DNA from: JACDBD01 sp050743385
GTDB lineage: Bacteria > Actinomycetota > Acidimicrobiia > IMCC26256 > JACDBD01
DNA: 43,823 bases
Direction: 5' to 3'
NCBI GenBank assembly: GCA_050743385.1
Contig: JBOGFJ010000089.1
Location: 1-43,823, forward strand
The notes below the pieces were generated by a model. It saw only the letters and a program-made list of their open reading frames with translations, had not been told where the DNA came from and made no database searches. Both the position numbers and the translations under genes were made by a program. Below, one piece after another: positions 21,604-28,671 of the stretch. Every line of letters begins with the position of its first letter. Within the stretch, counting starts at the first letter, position 1.

Positions 21604-21676
21604 TGCCCCCGGTGGGATTCGAACCCACACTGACGGGTGTTTAGGACCCTTTCCTCTGCCGTTGGGATACGGGGGC
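21604..21676 (-). tRNA. Atypical class-I tRNA-like gene, apparent anticodon TAA
   Basis: Seventy-three bases fold as a short cloverleaf. The 7-bp acceptor stem is perfect (GCCCCCG with CGGGGGC, discriminator A), the T stem is perfect (GTGGG/CCCAC with TTCGAAT loop) and the D stem has three pairs (TCC/GGA) with a loop AACGGCAG. The anticodon stem GGGT/ACCC closes a 7-base loop CCTAAAC, giving TAA at positions 34-36. Position 33 is C instead of the nearly universal T, and the variable loop is only five bases, although tRNA-Leu(TAA) should have a long variable arm. CCA is not encoded. It may be a decayed or non-decoding tRNA. Confidence 0.7.
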
Positions 21677-21760
21677 CGATCTCGCCTTGCCGATGTTCCG
21701 TCCACGATACGTCGGCGTCGGTGCGTGGCAATTGGGACACAGCACACTCGTCCCCCGGAG
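21641..21760 (-). pseudogene. C-terminal remnant of an HNH endonuclease reading into the tRNA-like gene
   Basis: On the minus strand, the frame from about 21760 to 21641 translates as LRGTSVLCPNCHAPTPTYRG followed by RNIGKARS and then residues coded by the tRNA-like gene itself. LLCPNCHxxTxTYxGRN is the C-terminal Cys/His motif of HNH homing-type nucleases. Upstream of the Leu there is no further HNH similarity and no start codon of its own, and the frame overlaps another gene, so only the tail survives. The stop codon TAA is exactly the apparent anticodon (21641-21643) of the tRNA-like gene. Confidence 0.5.
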
Positions 21761-21809
21761 ATCGTGGCTCACGGGCCACGGATGGGCGGGGGAAGAAGAC
21801 GGCGCTCGA

Positions 21810-22133
21810 TCAGGCTGCGCGGGCGTCGTCGACGCCCGGAGGATCCTGGACGGCGTCGGCCAGGGCCGCCCGCATTCTCATGGCCGCTTCGCCCCGGAGC
21901 TGATTGACCACGATCACGCCCTCGACCATGTCGGCCGCGACCTCGGCGAACGGCCGGCCCCGGAGCTGCACCGAGACGACCGCCCCACCCGGATAGCGGC
22001 GAATCGTGCGGGCGACACCAGCGACGCGGGGTGGGCACCGGAACGCCGGCACCGTCAGATCGGCCGCCCGAGCCGCCGCCCCCAGGCGCCGGGCCGTGCG
22101 CGCGAAGCGCAACGTCGGTGGGTTCTCCGCCAC
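21810..22133 (-). CDS. Conserved hypothetical protein, about 107 residues
   Basis: The frame from the GTG at 22133 gives 107 residues: an Arg/Ala-rich N-terminal helix (RFARTARRLGAAARAADLTVPAFRCPPR), then a beta-alpha stretch VAGVARTIRRYPGGAVVSVQLRGRPFAEVAADMVEGVIVVNQLRG and a charged helical tail. No family is recognised. The codon pattern and strand-helix alternation look protein-like, and the frame is open far upstream only because it is antisense to the DUF72 gene. The exact start is uncertain. It diverges from the DUF72 gene across 129 bases. It could be a small DNA- or RNA-binding protein, given its many Arg residues, but this is speculation. Confidence 0.55.
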   Translation of the reverse strand: MAENPPTLRFARTARRLGAAARAADLTVPAFRCPPRVAGVARTIRRYPGGAVVSVQLRGRPFAEVAADMVEGVIVVNQLRGEAAMRMRAALADAVQDPPGVDDARAA

Positions 22134-22250
22134 CCGACGAGCATCCCACGGGGGTATGACAGCTACGACCGGGACAGATCGCGGGACACTTCTGGTGTGC
22201 TCAGGTGACCGTTTCCGTCGTCTCCGCACACGAGAACCGTCGGTCACGGG

Positions 22251-22256
22251 TACAAA
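22251..22256 (+). promoter_or_regulatory. -10-like box (TACAAA) before the DUF72 gene
   Basis: TACAAA resembles a -10 element and ends 6 bases before the GTG at 22263. No Shine-Dalgarno is present (only GGGG next to the start), so a leaderless mRNA is probable. Confidence 0.35.
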
Positions 22257-22262
22257 GCGGGG

Positions 22263-23048
22263 GTGCCGCTGCGGATCGGGACCTCGGGCTGGCAGTACCG
22301 CGACTGGCGGGCGTCCTTCTATCCCCGTGACCTCGCCCAGCGGGCGTGGCTGCAGTACTACGCCGAGCGGTTCGCCACCGTCGAGGTCAACAACACCTTC
22401 TACCGGCTCCCCGAGCGGGCCACCTTCGCCACTTGGGGCAACCGGACCCCGGCCGACTTCGAGTTCGTGATCAAGGCCAGCCGGTTCCTCACCCACATCC
22501 GCCGCCTCAAGGAGCCGGCGGAGCCCGTCGCCCGCATGCTCGACCACGCCGCCGGCCTCGGGGCCAAGCTGGGACCGGTACTGGTGCAGCTCCCGCCCAA
22601 CCTGCGGGCCGACCCCGCCCGCCTCGACGACACGCTCGCCCGCTTCCCCGCCGGCCAGCGCGTGGTCGTCGAGCCCCGCCACGAGTCGTGGTTCACCGAC
22701 GATGTCTACGAGCTCCTGGCCGCGCGCGACGCCGCCCTGTGCCTCACCGACCGGCTCGGCCGCCGAGGCCCGGTCGAGCGGACGGCGAACTGGACGTTCC
22801 TCCGCTTCCACGAGGGCACCGCCCACCCCCACCCCTGCTACGGCGACCGCGCCCTCGCGGGTTGGCTCGACCGCCTGGCGGAGCGGTGGCCCCGGCACGC
22901 CGATTGCTACGTGTTCTTCAACAACGACCCTCGCGCGTGCGCGGTGCGGAACGCGGCGAGGTTCGCGCAGCTCGCGGCGCGGGCCGGGCTCAGCCCGACC
23001 CGCGCGCCCGACCCGAAGAGCATCCGGGTCGTCGGCGCGCGCCGCTAG
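22263..23048 (+). CDS. DUF72 (YecE-like) family protein
   Basis: A 261-residue TIM-barrel-like protein of the DUF72/YecE family. Marks are the N-terminal RIGTSGWQYRDWRASFYPRDLAQRAWLQYYAERFATVEVNNTFYRLP, then FEFVIKASRFLTHIRRLKEP, VLVQLPPNLRADPARL, VVVEPRHESWF and C-terminal CYVFFNNDPRACAVRNAARFAQL. The biochemical function is unknown in general; a nuclease or phosphate-binding role has been proposed only by fold. It starts at a GTG and is followed by a short remnant of a MATE-type transporter gene. Confidence 0.92.
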   Translation: MPLRIGTSGWQYRDWRASFYPRDLAQRAWLQYYAERFATVEVNNTFYRLPERATFATWGNRTPADFEFVIKASRFLTHIRRLKEPAEPVARMLDHAAGLGAKLGPVLVQLPPNLRADPARLDDTLARFPAGQRVVVEPRHESWFTDDVYELLAARDAALCLTDRLGRRGPVERTANWTFLRFHEGTAHPHPCYGDRALAGWLDRLAERWPRHADCYVFFNNDPRACAVRNAARFAQLAARAGLSPTRAPDPKSIRVVGARR

Positions 23049-23058
23049 CTTCCACCTC

Positions 23059-23127
23059 GTGCAGATACGCCGTCGCCGCGTCCACGACCGGGAGATCCTG
23101 CGGCTGGCACTCCTGAACCCCGGCTGA
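23059..23127 (+). pseudogene. Truncated N-terminus of a MATE-type (DinF-like) transporter gene
   Basis: A 22-codon frame with its own -10-like TAGCTT (7 bases before the GTG) reads VQIRRRRVHDREILRLALLN and stops. DREILRLAL is how many MATE-family multidrug exporters begin (followed in intact genes by PAxxALVAEPL and the first membrane helix). Here the similarity ends at a small inverted repeat, GAACCC with GGGTTC, and the rest of the gene is missing. It may be a chance resemblance because it is so short. Confidence 0.35.
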
Positions 23128-23175
23128 CCGGGTTCTCGGCTTGCACGGTCGCTCGCGACGCGGTGAGCTTCGCGG

Positions 23176-24096
23176 GTGACCGACCCTGCGGGCGATCCCC
23201 GCCCGACCCTCCGGGCATCGGAACCCGACCGACAGCCTCCGCCGGTCGACCTGGGTGCTCCCAGCACCGAGCTCGTACCGGTCCCGCCCGACGACCGCCT
23301 CGACGAGGAGCTGCGCCAAGGCGACGTCGATCGCTGGGGGCGTAGCGAGAGCATCCGCGAGATCGCCCGCACGATCTACGATCCGCTCTACCGCTACTGG
23401 TTCCGAGCGGAATGGGAAGGCCTCGAGCACATTCCCGCGCATGGCGGTGCCCTGCTCGTCGCCAACCATGCCGGCGCGATCCCCGCGGACGCGCCCGCGA
23501 TCATGCACGGGGTCGAGACCGAGCTCGGCCGGCCGGTCTACGGGCTGGCCGAGTTCCTCTTCCGCGACGTGCCGGTCGTCGGCACGCTGTGGGCACGGGC
23601 AGGGGGTGTCACGGCCCACCCCGAGAACGCCTACCGCCTCCTGTACGACGACCACCAGCTCGTGCTGGCGTTCCCGGAGGGGGTGAAGGGCACGGGCAAG
23701 CTCTACCGTGACCGCTACCAGCTCCGCCGCTTCGGCCGGGGCGGGTTCGTCGAGATCGCCATGCGGTCGGGCGTGCCGGTCGTTCCGATCGCCGTCGTCG
23801 GGGCCGAGGAGTCGATGCCCGTCGTATGGAAGAGCCCGCGCCTGGCCAAGCTGCTGGGCGTCCCCTACGTCCCGGTGACCGTCAACATGCTCATGTTCGG
23901 TCCGCTGGGCCTGGTGGCCTACTTCCCGGCGAAGTTCAAGTTCCGCGTGCTGCCGCCCGTCCACTTCAACGTGGAGCCCAACCAGGAGCGCTACTCGCGG
24001 AGCCGGGTGATGGAGGAGGCCGACCGGATCCGCGCCCGGATCCAGGACGCGCTCTACGACATGCTCCGGACGCGCAAGAGCGTTTGGGCAGGCTGA
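23176..24096 (+). CDS. Lysophospholipid acyltransferase family protein (PlsC-like)
   Basis: A 306-residue acyltransferase of the 1-acylglycerol-phosphate acyltransferase superfamily. It has the block NHAGAIPADAPAIM (the His-x-Asp type acyl-transfer motif in a variant spacing), FRDVPVVGTLWARAGGV, FPEGVKGTGKLYRDRYQLRRFGRGG for motif III, and SGVPVVPIAVVGAEE for motif IV. A Pro/Asp-rich N-terminal tail of about 55 residues precedes the domain. It should transfer an acyl group from acyl-CoA to a lipid or sugar-lipid acceptor at the membrane surface. It heads an operon with the epimerase-like gene and the crotonase gene, an arrangement that recalls the Rv0502-Rv0501 pair of mycobacteria. Confidence 0.9.
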   Translation: MTDPAGDPRPTLRASEPDRQPPPVDLGAPSTELVPVPPDDRLDEELRQGDVDRWGRSESIREIARTIYDPLYRYWFRAEWEGLEHIPAHGGALLVANHAGAIPADAPAIMHGVETELGRPVYGLAEFLFRDVPVVGTLWARAGGVTAHPENAYRLLYDDHQLVLAFPEGVKGTGKLYRDRYQLRRFGRGGFVEIAMRSGVPVVPIAVVGAEESMPVVWKSPRLAKLLGVPYVPVTVNMLMFGPLGLVAYFPAKFKFRVLPPVHFNVEPNQERYSRSRVMEEADRIRARIQDALYDMLRTRKSVWAG

Positions 24097-24104
24097 GACG
24101 AACC

Positions 24105-25142
24105 GTGCGCGTCCTCGTCACGGGCATCGGCACCTTCTGGGGCAGCCGCATCGCCCAGGAGCTGGAGGCGCGCGACGACGTGGAGGTCGTCGTCGGTCTG
24201 GGGGTCGGCGAGCCCGTGCTCCCATTGGAGCGCACCGAATACGTCCGGGCCGACTCGGGTTACTCGATCCTCCAGCGGATCGTGCACGCGACCCAGGTCG
24301 ACACGATCGTGCACACCCACCTCGTCGTCGATTCCACCCAGCTGAGTGCTCGGGCGACGCACGAGATCAACGTCATCGGGACCATGAACCTGCTCGCGGC
24401 CGCGGGCACTGCCGGCAGCCCGGTGCGGAAACTGATCGTCAAGAGCTCGACACTCGTCTACGGGTCGGGCAAGGCCGACCCCTACGTGTTCCGGGAGCAG
24501 TCGACGCGCACGACCCCGGTGCGCACTCGAGTCGAGCGCTCGCTCCTCGAGGTCGAGAGCTTCGTCGCCGACTTCTCGGAGGACAGCCCGCACGTGACCG
24601 TCACGTTGCTGCGATTCTCCAACGTCCTCGGCGATCACATGCAAACCCCGTTCGGCAGGGCGCTGCGGCTCCCGGTCGCGCCCGAGATCCTCGGCTTCGA
24701 CCCGCTGCTCCAGTTCACGCACGAGGACGACGCCTGCTCGGCCCTCATCCACGCCACGGTCAAGGACGTGCCCGGTGTCTACAACGTCGCCGGCGACGGC
24801 ACGATGCCCTGGAGCGAGGTATGCAAGATCGTCGGCAAGCGACGCGTCCCGCTCCCGCCCGTGTTCACGAACCTGGCGGCGGAGCCGCTGCGCTTCCTCC
24901 GCGTGGTCGACCTGCCGCCCGAGATGCTCTCCCTGCTGCGCTACGGCAAGGGCGTCGACAACACCCGTTACAAGCGGACGGGCTTCCAGTACCGCTTCTC
25001 GACCGCGGGCGCCGTCGAAGACTTCGCCCGCGGCCTGCGCCTCGAGTCGACCGTGGGCGAGCGTCATCCCGCTTACCGGTATCAGCGCGACGTCGAGACG
25101 TTCTTCCGCCACTCCTCCGCCGTAGTGCCGGACCGCGAGTAG
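24105..25142 (+). CDS. NAD-dependent epimerase/dehydratase family protein
   Basis: A 345-residue extended short-chain dehydrogenase/reductase. The N-terminal nucleotide-binding loop is VLVTGIGTFWGSRIAQEL, a variant of GxxGxxG, with YSILQRIVHATQVDTIVHTH and SSTLVYGSG in the expected places. The catalytic YxxxK is not evident: the region after FREQ reads TTPVRTRVERSLLEVE, so it may bind NAD without normal epimerase chemistry. HEDDACSALIHA and GVYNVAGDGTMPWSEV support the family. It starts at a GTG 8 bases after the acyltransferase stop and is followed after 3 bases by the crotonase gene. It probably acts on a nucleotide-sugar or a lipid in the same pathway. Confidence 0.85.
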   Translation: MRVLVTGIGTFWGSRIAQELEARDDVEVVVGLGVGEPVLPLERTEYVRADSGYSILQRIVHATQVDTIVHTHLVVDSTQLSARATHEINVIGTMNLLAAAGTAGSPVRKLIVKSSTLVYGSGKADPYVFREQSTRTTPVRTRVERSLLEVESFVADFSEDSPHVTVTLLRFSNVLGDHMQTPFGRALRLPVAPEILGFDPLLQFTHEDDACSALIHATVKDVPGVYNVAGDGTMPWSEVCKIVGKRRVPLPPVFTNLAAEPLRFLRVVDLPPEMLSLLRYGKGVDNTRYKRTGFQYRFSTAGAVEDFARGLRLESTVGERHPAYRYQRDVETFFRHSSAVVPDRE

Positions 25143-25145
25143 CGC

Positions 25146-25886
25146 GTGCCCGTCCACGTCGAACGGGAAGGGCGCGTCGCCGTCCTGACGATCGACGATC
25201 CCGAGCGGCGGAACGCGCTGACGCCGGCGCTCGTCGACGAGATCGTGGCCGCCGTCGAGGCGGCCGATGGCGACGACGGCGTCGGCGCACTCGTCGTGAC
25301 CGGCGCGCCGCCCGCGTTCTGCTCGGGCGCCGACGTCGGGAAGCTCGCGGCCGTGGGTGAGAAGCGGCGGTCGGAGTCGAGCGGTGAGGATCTTCGGGGC
25401 GTGTACGAAGGTTTCCTCCGCGTCCTGCGCTCACCGCTGCCGACGGTCGCCGCCGTCAACGGCCCGGCCGTGGGTGCGGGGTTCAACCTCGCGCTCGCGT
25501 GCGACGTTCGAGTCGCCGGGCACAGCGCTCGCTTCGACGCGCGCTTCCTGCGTCTCGGCATCCACCCGGGCGGTGGTCACACCTGGCTGCTCGACCGGGC
25601 CGTCGGCCCTCAGGCTGCGGCCGCGATGGTGCTGTTCGGCGAGCGCGTCGACGGCCCGCGCTCGGTGGAGATCGGGCTGGCGTGGCGCTGCGTCGACGAC
25701 GACGCGCTGCTGCACGAGGCGATCACGCTCGCGCGGCGGGCGGGCGAGGCCCCGCGTGAGGTCGCGATGAGCGTGAAGGCGACGCTCCGGCAGACCCCCT
25801 GGCAGCCCGACTTCGAGGCTGCGGTCACGACCGAGCTCGAGCGCCAGGTCTGGAGCTTCGAGCAGGGCTTCTTCTCGCGGGGATAG
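25146..25886 (+). CDS. Enoyl-CoA hydratase/isomerase (crotonase) family protein
   Basis: A 246-residue crotonase-fold protein that acts on acyl-CoA thioesters. Oxyanion-hole segments are present (APPAFCSGADVGKL and AAVNGPAVGAGFNLALACDVRVA), as is DARFLRLGIHPGGGHTWLLDRAVGPQAA. In E. coli FadB-type enzymes the first catalytic Glu is in a PEI motif at this place; here it reads DARF, so the water-activating Glu is not obvious and the chemistry may be isomerisation or another reaction. The start is a GTG at 25146, three bases after the epimerase stop. It ends 7 bases before a convergent GNAT gene. Confidence 0.9.
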   Translation: MPVHVEREGRVAVLTIDDPERRNALTPALVDEIVAAVEAADGDDGVGALVVTGAPPAFCSGADVGKLAAVGEKRRSESSGEDLRGVYEGFLRVLRSPLPTVAAVNGPAVGAGFNLALACDVRVAGHSARFDARFLRLGIHPGGGHTWLLDRAVGPQAAAAMVLFGERVDGPRSVEIGLAWRCVDDDALLHEAITLARRAGEAPREVAMSVKATLRQTPWQPDFEAAVTTELERQVWSFEQGFFSRG

Positions 25887-25893
25887 CTTGCTC

Positions 25894-26502
25894 TCAGCTC
25901 AGGAACTTCCCCACGATCTCGTCGGCGCGCTCGCCCCATTCCTCGACGGTGATCGCGAAGCGAGAGTGGTCTTCCCACACGCCCCTGATCTGGAGGAACC
26001 GCTCGGCGAGCCCCTCCTCGCGGAGCCCGAGCTTCTCCACGACACGACGGCTGGCCGTATTGCGCGGGACGATCGCGGCCTCGATGCGGTGCAGGCCGAG
26101 CTCCTCGAACCCGTAGCGCAGGATCAGCGCGACGCCCTCGGGTACGTGGCCCTTCCCGGCGTGCTCCTCGTCGACCCAGTAGCCGACGAACGCTGACTGG
26201 AACGGTCCCCGCTGGACGCTCCCCAGGCTCACCTCGCCGATGAACTCGCGACCGCGCAGGAACATCCCGAATCCGTAGGCGGTGTCGAAATGGCGCTGGC
26301 GCTCCCAGGCCCCGCAGCGGGCGCGGAACGCCTCCGGGTCGCGCACCGGGTCGGGGCTGGTCGGGTCGGGCAACGGCTCCCACGGCTCCAGCCAGTCGCG
26401 GCTGCGCTCGCGCACCGCCCGCCATGCCTCGAAGTCGCCGCCCTTGAGGGGGCGCAACTCGACCCGCGGTCCGACCAGTGTGTCTTTCTTCCCCCGTTTC
26501 AC
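25894..26502 (-). CDS. GNAT family N-acetyltransferase (RimJ/RimL type)
   Basis: A 202-residue acetyltransferase. It begins VKRGKKDTLVGPRVELRPLKGGDFEAWRAVRERSRDWLEPWEP and has the RimJ-type strand EFIGEVSLGSVQRGPFQSAFVGYWVDEEHAGKGHVPEGVALILRYGFEELGLHRIEAAIVPRNTASRRVVEKLGLREEG, where the acetyl-CoA loop reads HAGKGHVPEG. The frame is open upstream to 26571, but this would run into the acyl-CoA synthetase; the GTG at 26502, with GGTGAGG 6-12 bases upstream and starting 11 bases after the synthetase stop, fits an operon gene. The substrate is probably a ribosomal protein or another N-terminal amine. Confidence 0.88.
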   Translation of the reverse strand: MKRGKKDTLVGPRVELRPLKGGDFEAWRAVRERSRDWLEPWEPLPDPTSPDPVRDPEAFRARCGAWERQRHFDTAYGFGMFLRGREFIGEVSLGSVQRGPFQSAFVGYWVDEEHAGKGHVPEGVALILRYGFEELGLHRIEAAIVPRNTASRRVVEKLGLREEGLAERFLQIRGVWEDHSRFAITVEEWGERADEIVGKFLS

Positions 26503-26512
26503 CGATGCGACC

Positions 26513-28474
26513 TCACCGTGCCGCCGCGACCGCATCGAGCGCGGCCGGGTCTTCGAGGCCGGAGAGGTCACCCGCCTCGGCGCCGGTGGCCACCGCCCGG
26601 ATGGCGCGCCGCATCACCTTGGCGCTGCGGGTCTTCGGGATGGCGCGCGTGAAGCGGATCCCCGACGGGGTGAAGGACTTGCCGAGCCGATCGGCCACCA
26701 ACGCCCGCAGCTCGGCCCGGAGGGCGTCGTCGGCGGCCACGGTCGGCGCGGTCACCACGTAGCACCACAGCGCCTCGCCCTTGACGTCGTCGGGCAACCC
26801 GACCGCGGCCGCCTCCACGACAGCCGGGTGCTCCACGAGGACCGTCTCGACCTCCGCGGGACCGAGCCGCTTGCCGGCGAGCTTGATCGTGTCGTCGGAG
26901 CGGCCGTGGAGGAACCACTGGCCGTCGTCGACCGACGCCCAGTCGCCGTGCCACCACACGCCCGGCCAGCGCGACCAGTACGTCTCGAGATAGCGCTCGG
27001 GATCGCGCCAGATACCGCGCGTCATGCCCGGCCAGGCCTTCGTGCACACGAGCTCGCCGACCTCGTCGCGCACTGGGTGGCCGTACTCGTCGAACACGTC
27101 GACGGCCATGCCGAGTGCGGGCCCGCCGAGGGAGCACGGTGCAATCGGCTGGGCGACGTGCGGCGAGAGGAAGCAGGCACCGACCTCCGTGCCGCCCGAG
27201 ATGTTGATCACGGGGCAGCGCGCGCCACCCACGATCTCGAAGAACCACTGCCACGGTGCGTCATTCCACGGTTCGCCCGTCGAGCCGAGCACCCGCAACG
27301 ACGAGAGGTCGTGGGCAGCGACAGGCTCATCACCGTGCGCCATCAACGCGCGTACGAGGGTGGGTGACACCCCCAGGACGTCGACGCGGTGTCGCTCGAC
27401 GAGCGACCACAACCGATCGGGGCCGGGATGGTCGGGCGCGCCGTCGTAGAGGAGGAGCGTGGCGCCGGTGGCGAGCGTCCCGACGATCTCCCATTGCCCC
27501 ATGATCCACCCGATGTCGGTGAGCCAGAAGAGCGTCTCGCCCGGGCGCAGGTCCATCTGGAAGGCGACCTCCTCGGCGATCTTGACGAGGAAGCCGCCGT
27601 GCACGTGCACCGATCCCTTGGGTCTGCCGGTCGTGCCGCTGGTGTAGGCGACGAACAACGGATGCTCGCTGTCGACGAGCGCGGCGTCGAAGCGGTCGGG
27701 TGCCCCGTCGATCAGATCGGCGAGCGGCACGTCGCGGCCCGCCTCCATGGGCACGTCGTCGCGGCCGAGACGGGACACGACGACGACCGTGTGCACCGAC
27801 GGCACCGAGGCGACGGCGGCGTCGGCGGTCTCCTTCATCGGTACGGGCTTGCCCCGGCGGGTGAAGCCGTCGGCCGTGATCACCGCGACCGCCTCCGCGT
27901 CGGCGAGTCGCACCGTGACCGCTTCGGCGCCGTACCCCGAGAAGATCGGGAGGAACAACGCGCCGAGCTTCGCCACCGCCAGCAGCGCCGCGACCGTCTC
28001 GGGGAGCATCGGGAGGAACAACCCCACCGCGTCGCCCTGTCGCACGCCTCGAGCCGCGAGACCGGCGGCGAGCCGGTCGGTGAGCGTCCGCAGCTCGGCG
28101 TAGCTCAGCGTTCGAGTCACGCCCTCCTCGCCCTCCCACCTGACGGCGGGCTGATCGCGCCGGTCGGGGTCGTCGGCGTGACGGTCGAGGCAGGTGACAG
28201 CGAGGTTGAGACGCCCCCCGACGAACCACTTCGTCCACTCGATGCCCTCCGAGGAGTCGAGCACCCGGTCGTAGGGCAGCGTGAACTCGATCCCGAGGAA
28301 CCGCACGACCGCGTCCCAGAACCACTCCGGCTCGGCGATGGAGCGGGCGAGGAGCTCGTCGAAATCGGCCAAACCGTGCCGGGCCATGAAACGACCGACG
28401 TTGCTCTGCGCAACGAGCTCCGGCGACGGTCGCCACGCGATCTCGGCCACGATCAGCAGGCTAGCGACCGTCAT
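26513..28474 (-). CDS. AMP-dependent acyl-CoA synthetase (acetyl-CoA synthetase-like)
   Basis: A 653-residue ANL-superfamily enzyme that makes an acyl-CoA from an acid, ATP and CoA. Its long N-terminal part (RPSPELVAQSNVGRFMARHG and FWDAVVRFLGIEFTLPYDRVLDSSEGIEWTKWFVGGRLN) is the acetyl-CoA-synthetase type. Motifs are YTSGTTGRPKG (A3, P-loop), ISGGTEVGACF (A5), HGDWASVDDGQWFLHGRSDDTIKLAGKRLGPAEVE (A7-A8) and the catalytic Lys in IPKTRSAKVMRRAIR (A10). Acetate, propionate or acetoacetate are possible substrates. The ATG at 28474 overlaps the stop of the small membrane protein gene (ATGA), and a GTG at 28450 is an alternative. The N-acetyltransferase just downstream could be linked to acetylation of the A10 lysine, but this is only a guess. 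Confidence 0.93.
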   Translation of the reverse strand: MTVASLLIVAEIAWRPSPELVAQSNVGRFMARHGLADFDELLARSIAEPEWFWDAVVRFLGIEFTLPYDRVLDSSEGIEWTKWFVGGRLNLAVTCLDRHADDPDRRDQPAVRWEGEEGVTRTLSYAELRTLTDRLAAGLAARGVRQGDAVGLFLPMLPETVAALLAVAKLGALFLPIFSGYGAEAVTVRLADAEAVAVITADGFTRRGKPVPMKETADAAVASVPSVHTVVVVSRLGRDDVPMEAGRDVPLADLIDGAPDRFDAALVDSEHPLFVAYTSGTTGRPKGSVHVHGGFLVKIAEEVAFQMDLRPGETLFWLTDIGWIMGQWEIVGTLATGATLLLYDGAPDHPGPDRLWSLVERHRVDVLGVSPTLVRALMAHGDEPVAAHDLSSLRVLGSTGEPWNDAPWQWFFEIVGGARCPVINISGGTEVGACFLSPHVAQPIAPCSLGGPALGMAVDVFDEYGHPVRDEVGELVCTKAWPGMTRGIWRDPERYLETYWSRWPGVWWHGDWASVDDGQWFLHGRSDDTIKLAGKRLGPAEVETVLVEHPAVVEAAAVGLPDDVKGEALWCYVVTAPTVAADDALRAELRALVADRLGKSFTPSGIRFTRAIPKTRSAKVMRRAIRAVATGAEAGDLSGLEDPAALDAVAAAR

Positions 28475-28671
28475 CGGACGAACAGGTGCCAGCCGAGCCA
28501 CAACCAGCCGGCCAGCGTGAGGCCGCGCACCGCCGGCACCCGGAGCGCGGTCGAGAGCGCGCCGCCGAGCGTCGCAAGCGGGCCCCGCGAGAGACGCGCC
28601 CGGAGGTCGAGCGCGATGACGGCCGCGGCCAAGACGATCCACCCTGTGAGCGTCACCCATCGTGCGGTCAT
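28471..28671 (-). CDS. DUF6186-like small membrane protein
   Basis: A 66-residue protein, MTARWVTLTGWIVLAAAVIA onward, with two hydrophobic segments (about 6-22 and 50-65) and the C-terminal pattern GLTLAGWLWLGWHLFVR that ends many DUF6186 proteins in actinobacteria. The function is unknown. It overlaps both neighbours by four bases (ATGA), so it is translated with the membrane protein gene before it and the acyl-CoA synthetase gene after it. Confidence 0.7.
   Translation of the reverse strand: MTARWVTLTGWIVLAAAVIALDLRARLSRGPLATLGGALSTALRVPAVRGLTLAGWLWLGWHLFVR

Noticed and set aside
21604..21676. Reading the tRNA-like gene as an ordinary tRNA-Arg(CCT)
   Set aside because: T-CCT-AA would restore U33, but the stem then cannot pair (AAAGG against ACACC); only GGGT/ACCC pairs, giving TAA.
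21810..23372. A 520-residue open frame on the minus strand over the DUF72 gene
   Set aside because: The upstream 400 residues are antisense to the clear DUF72 gene and show no family; only the last 107 residues were kept, with low confidence.
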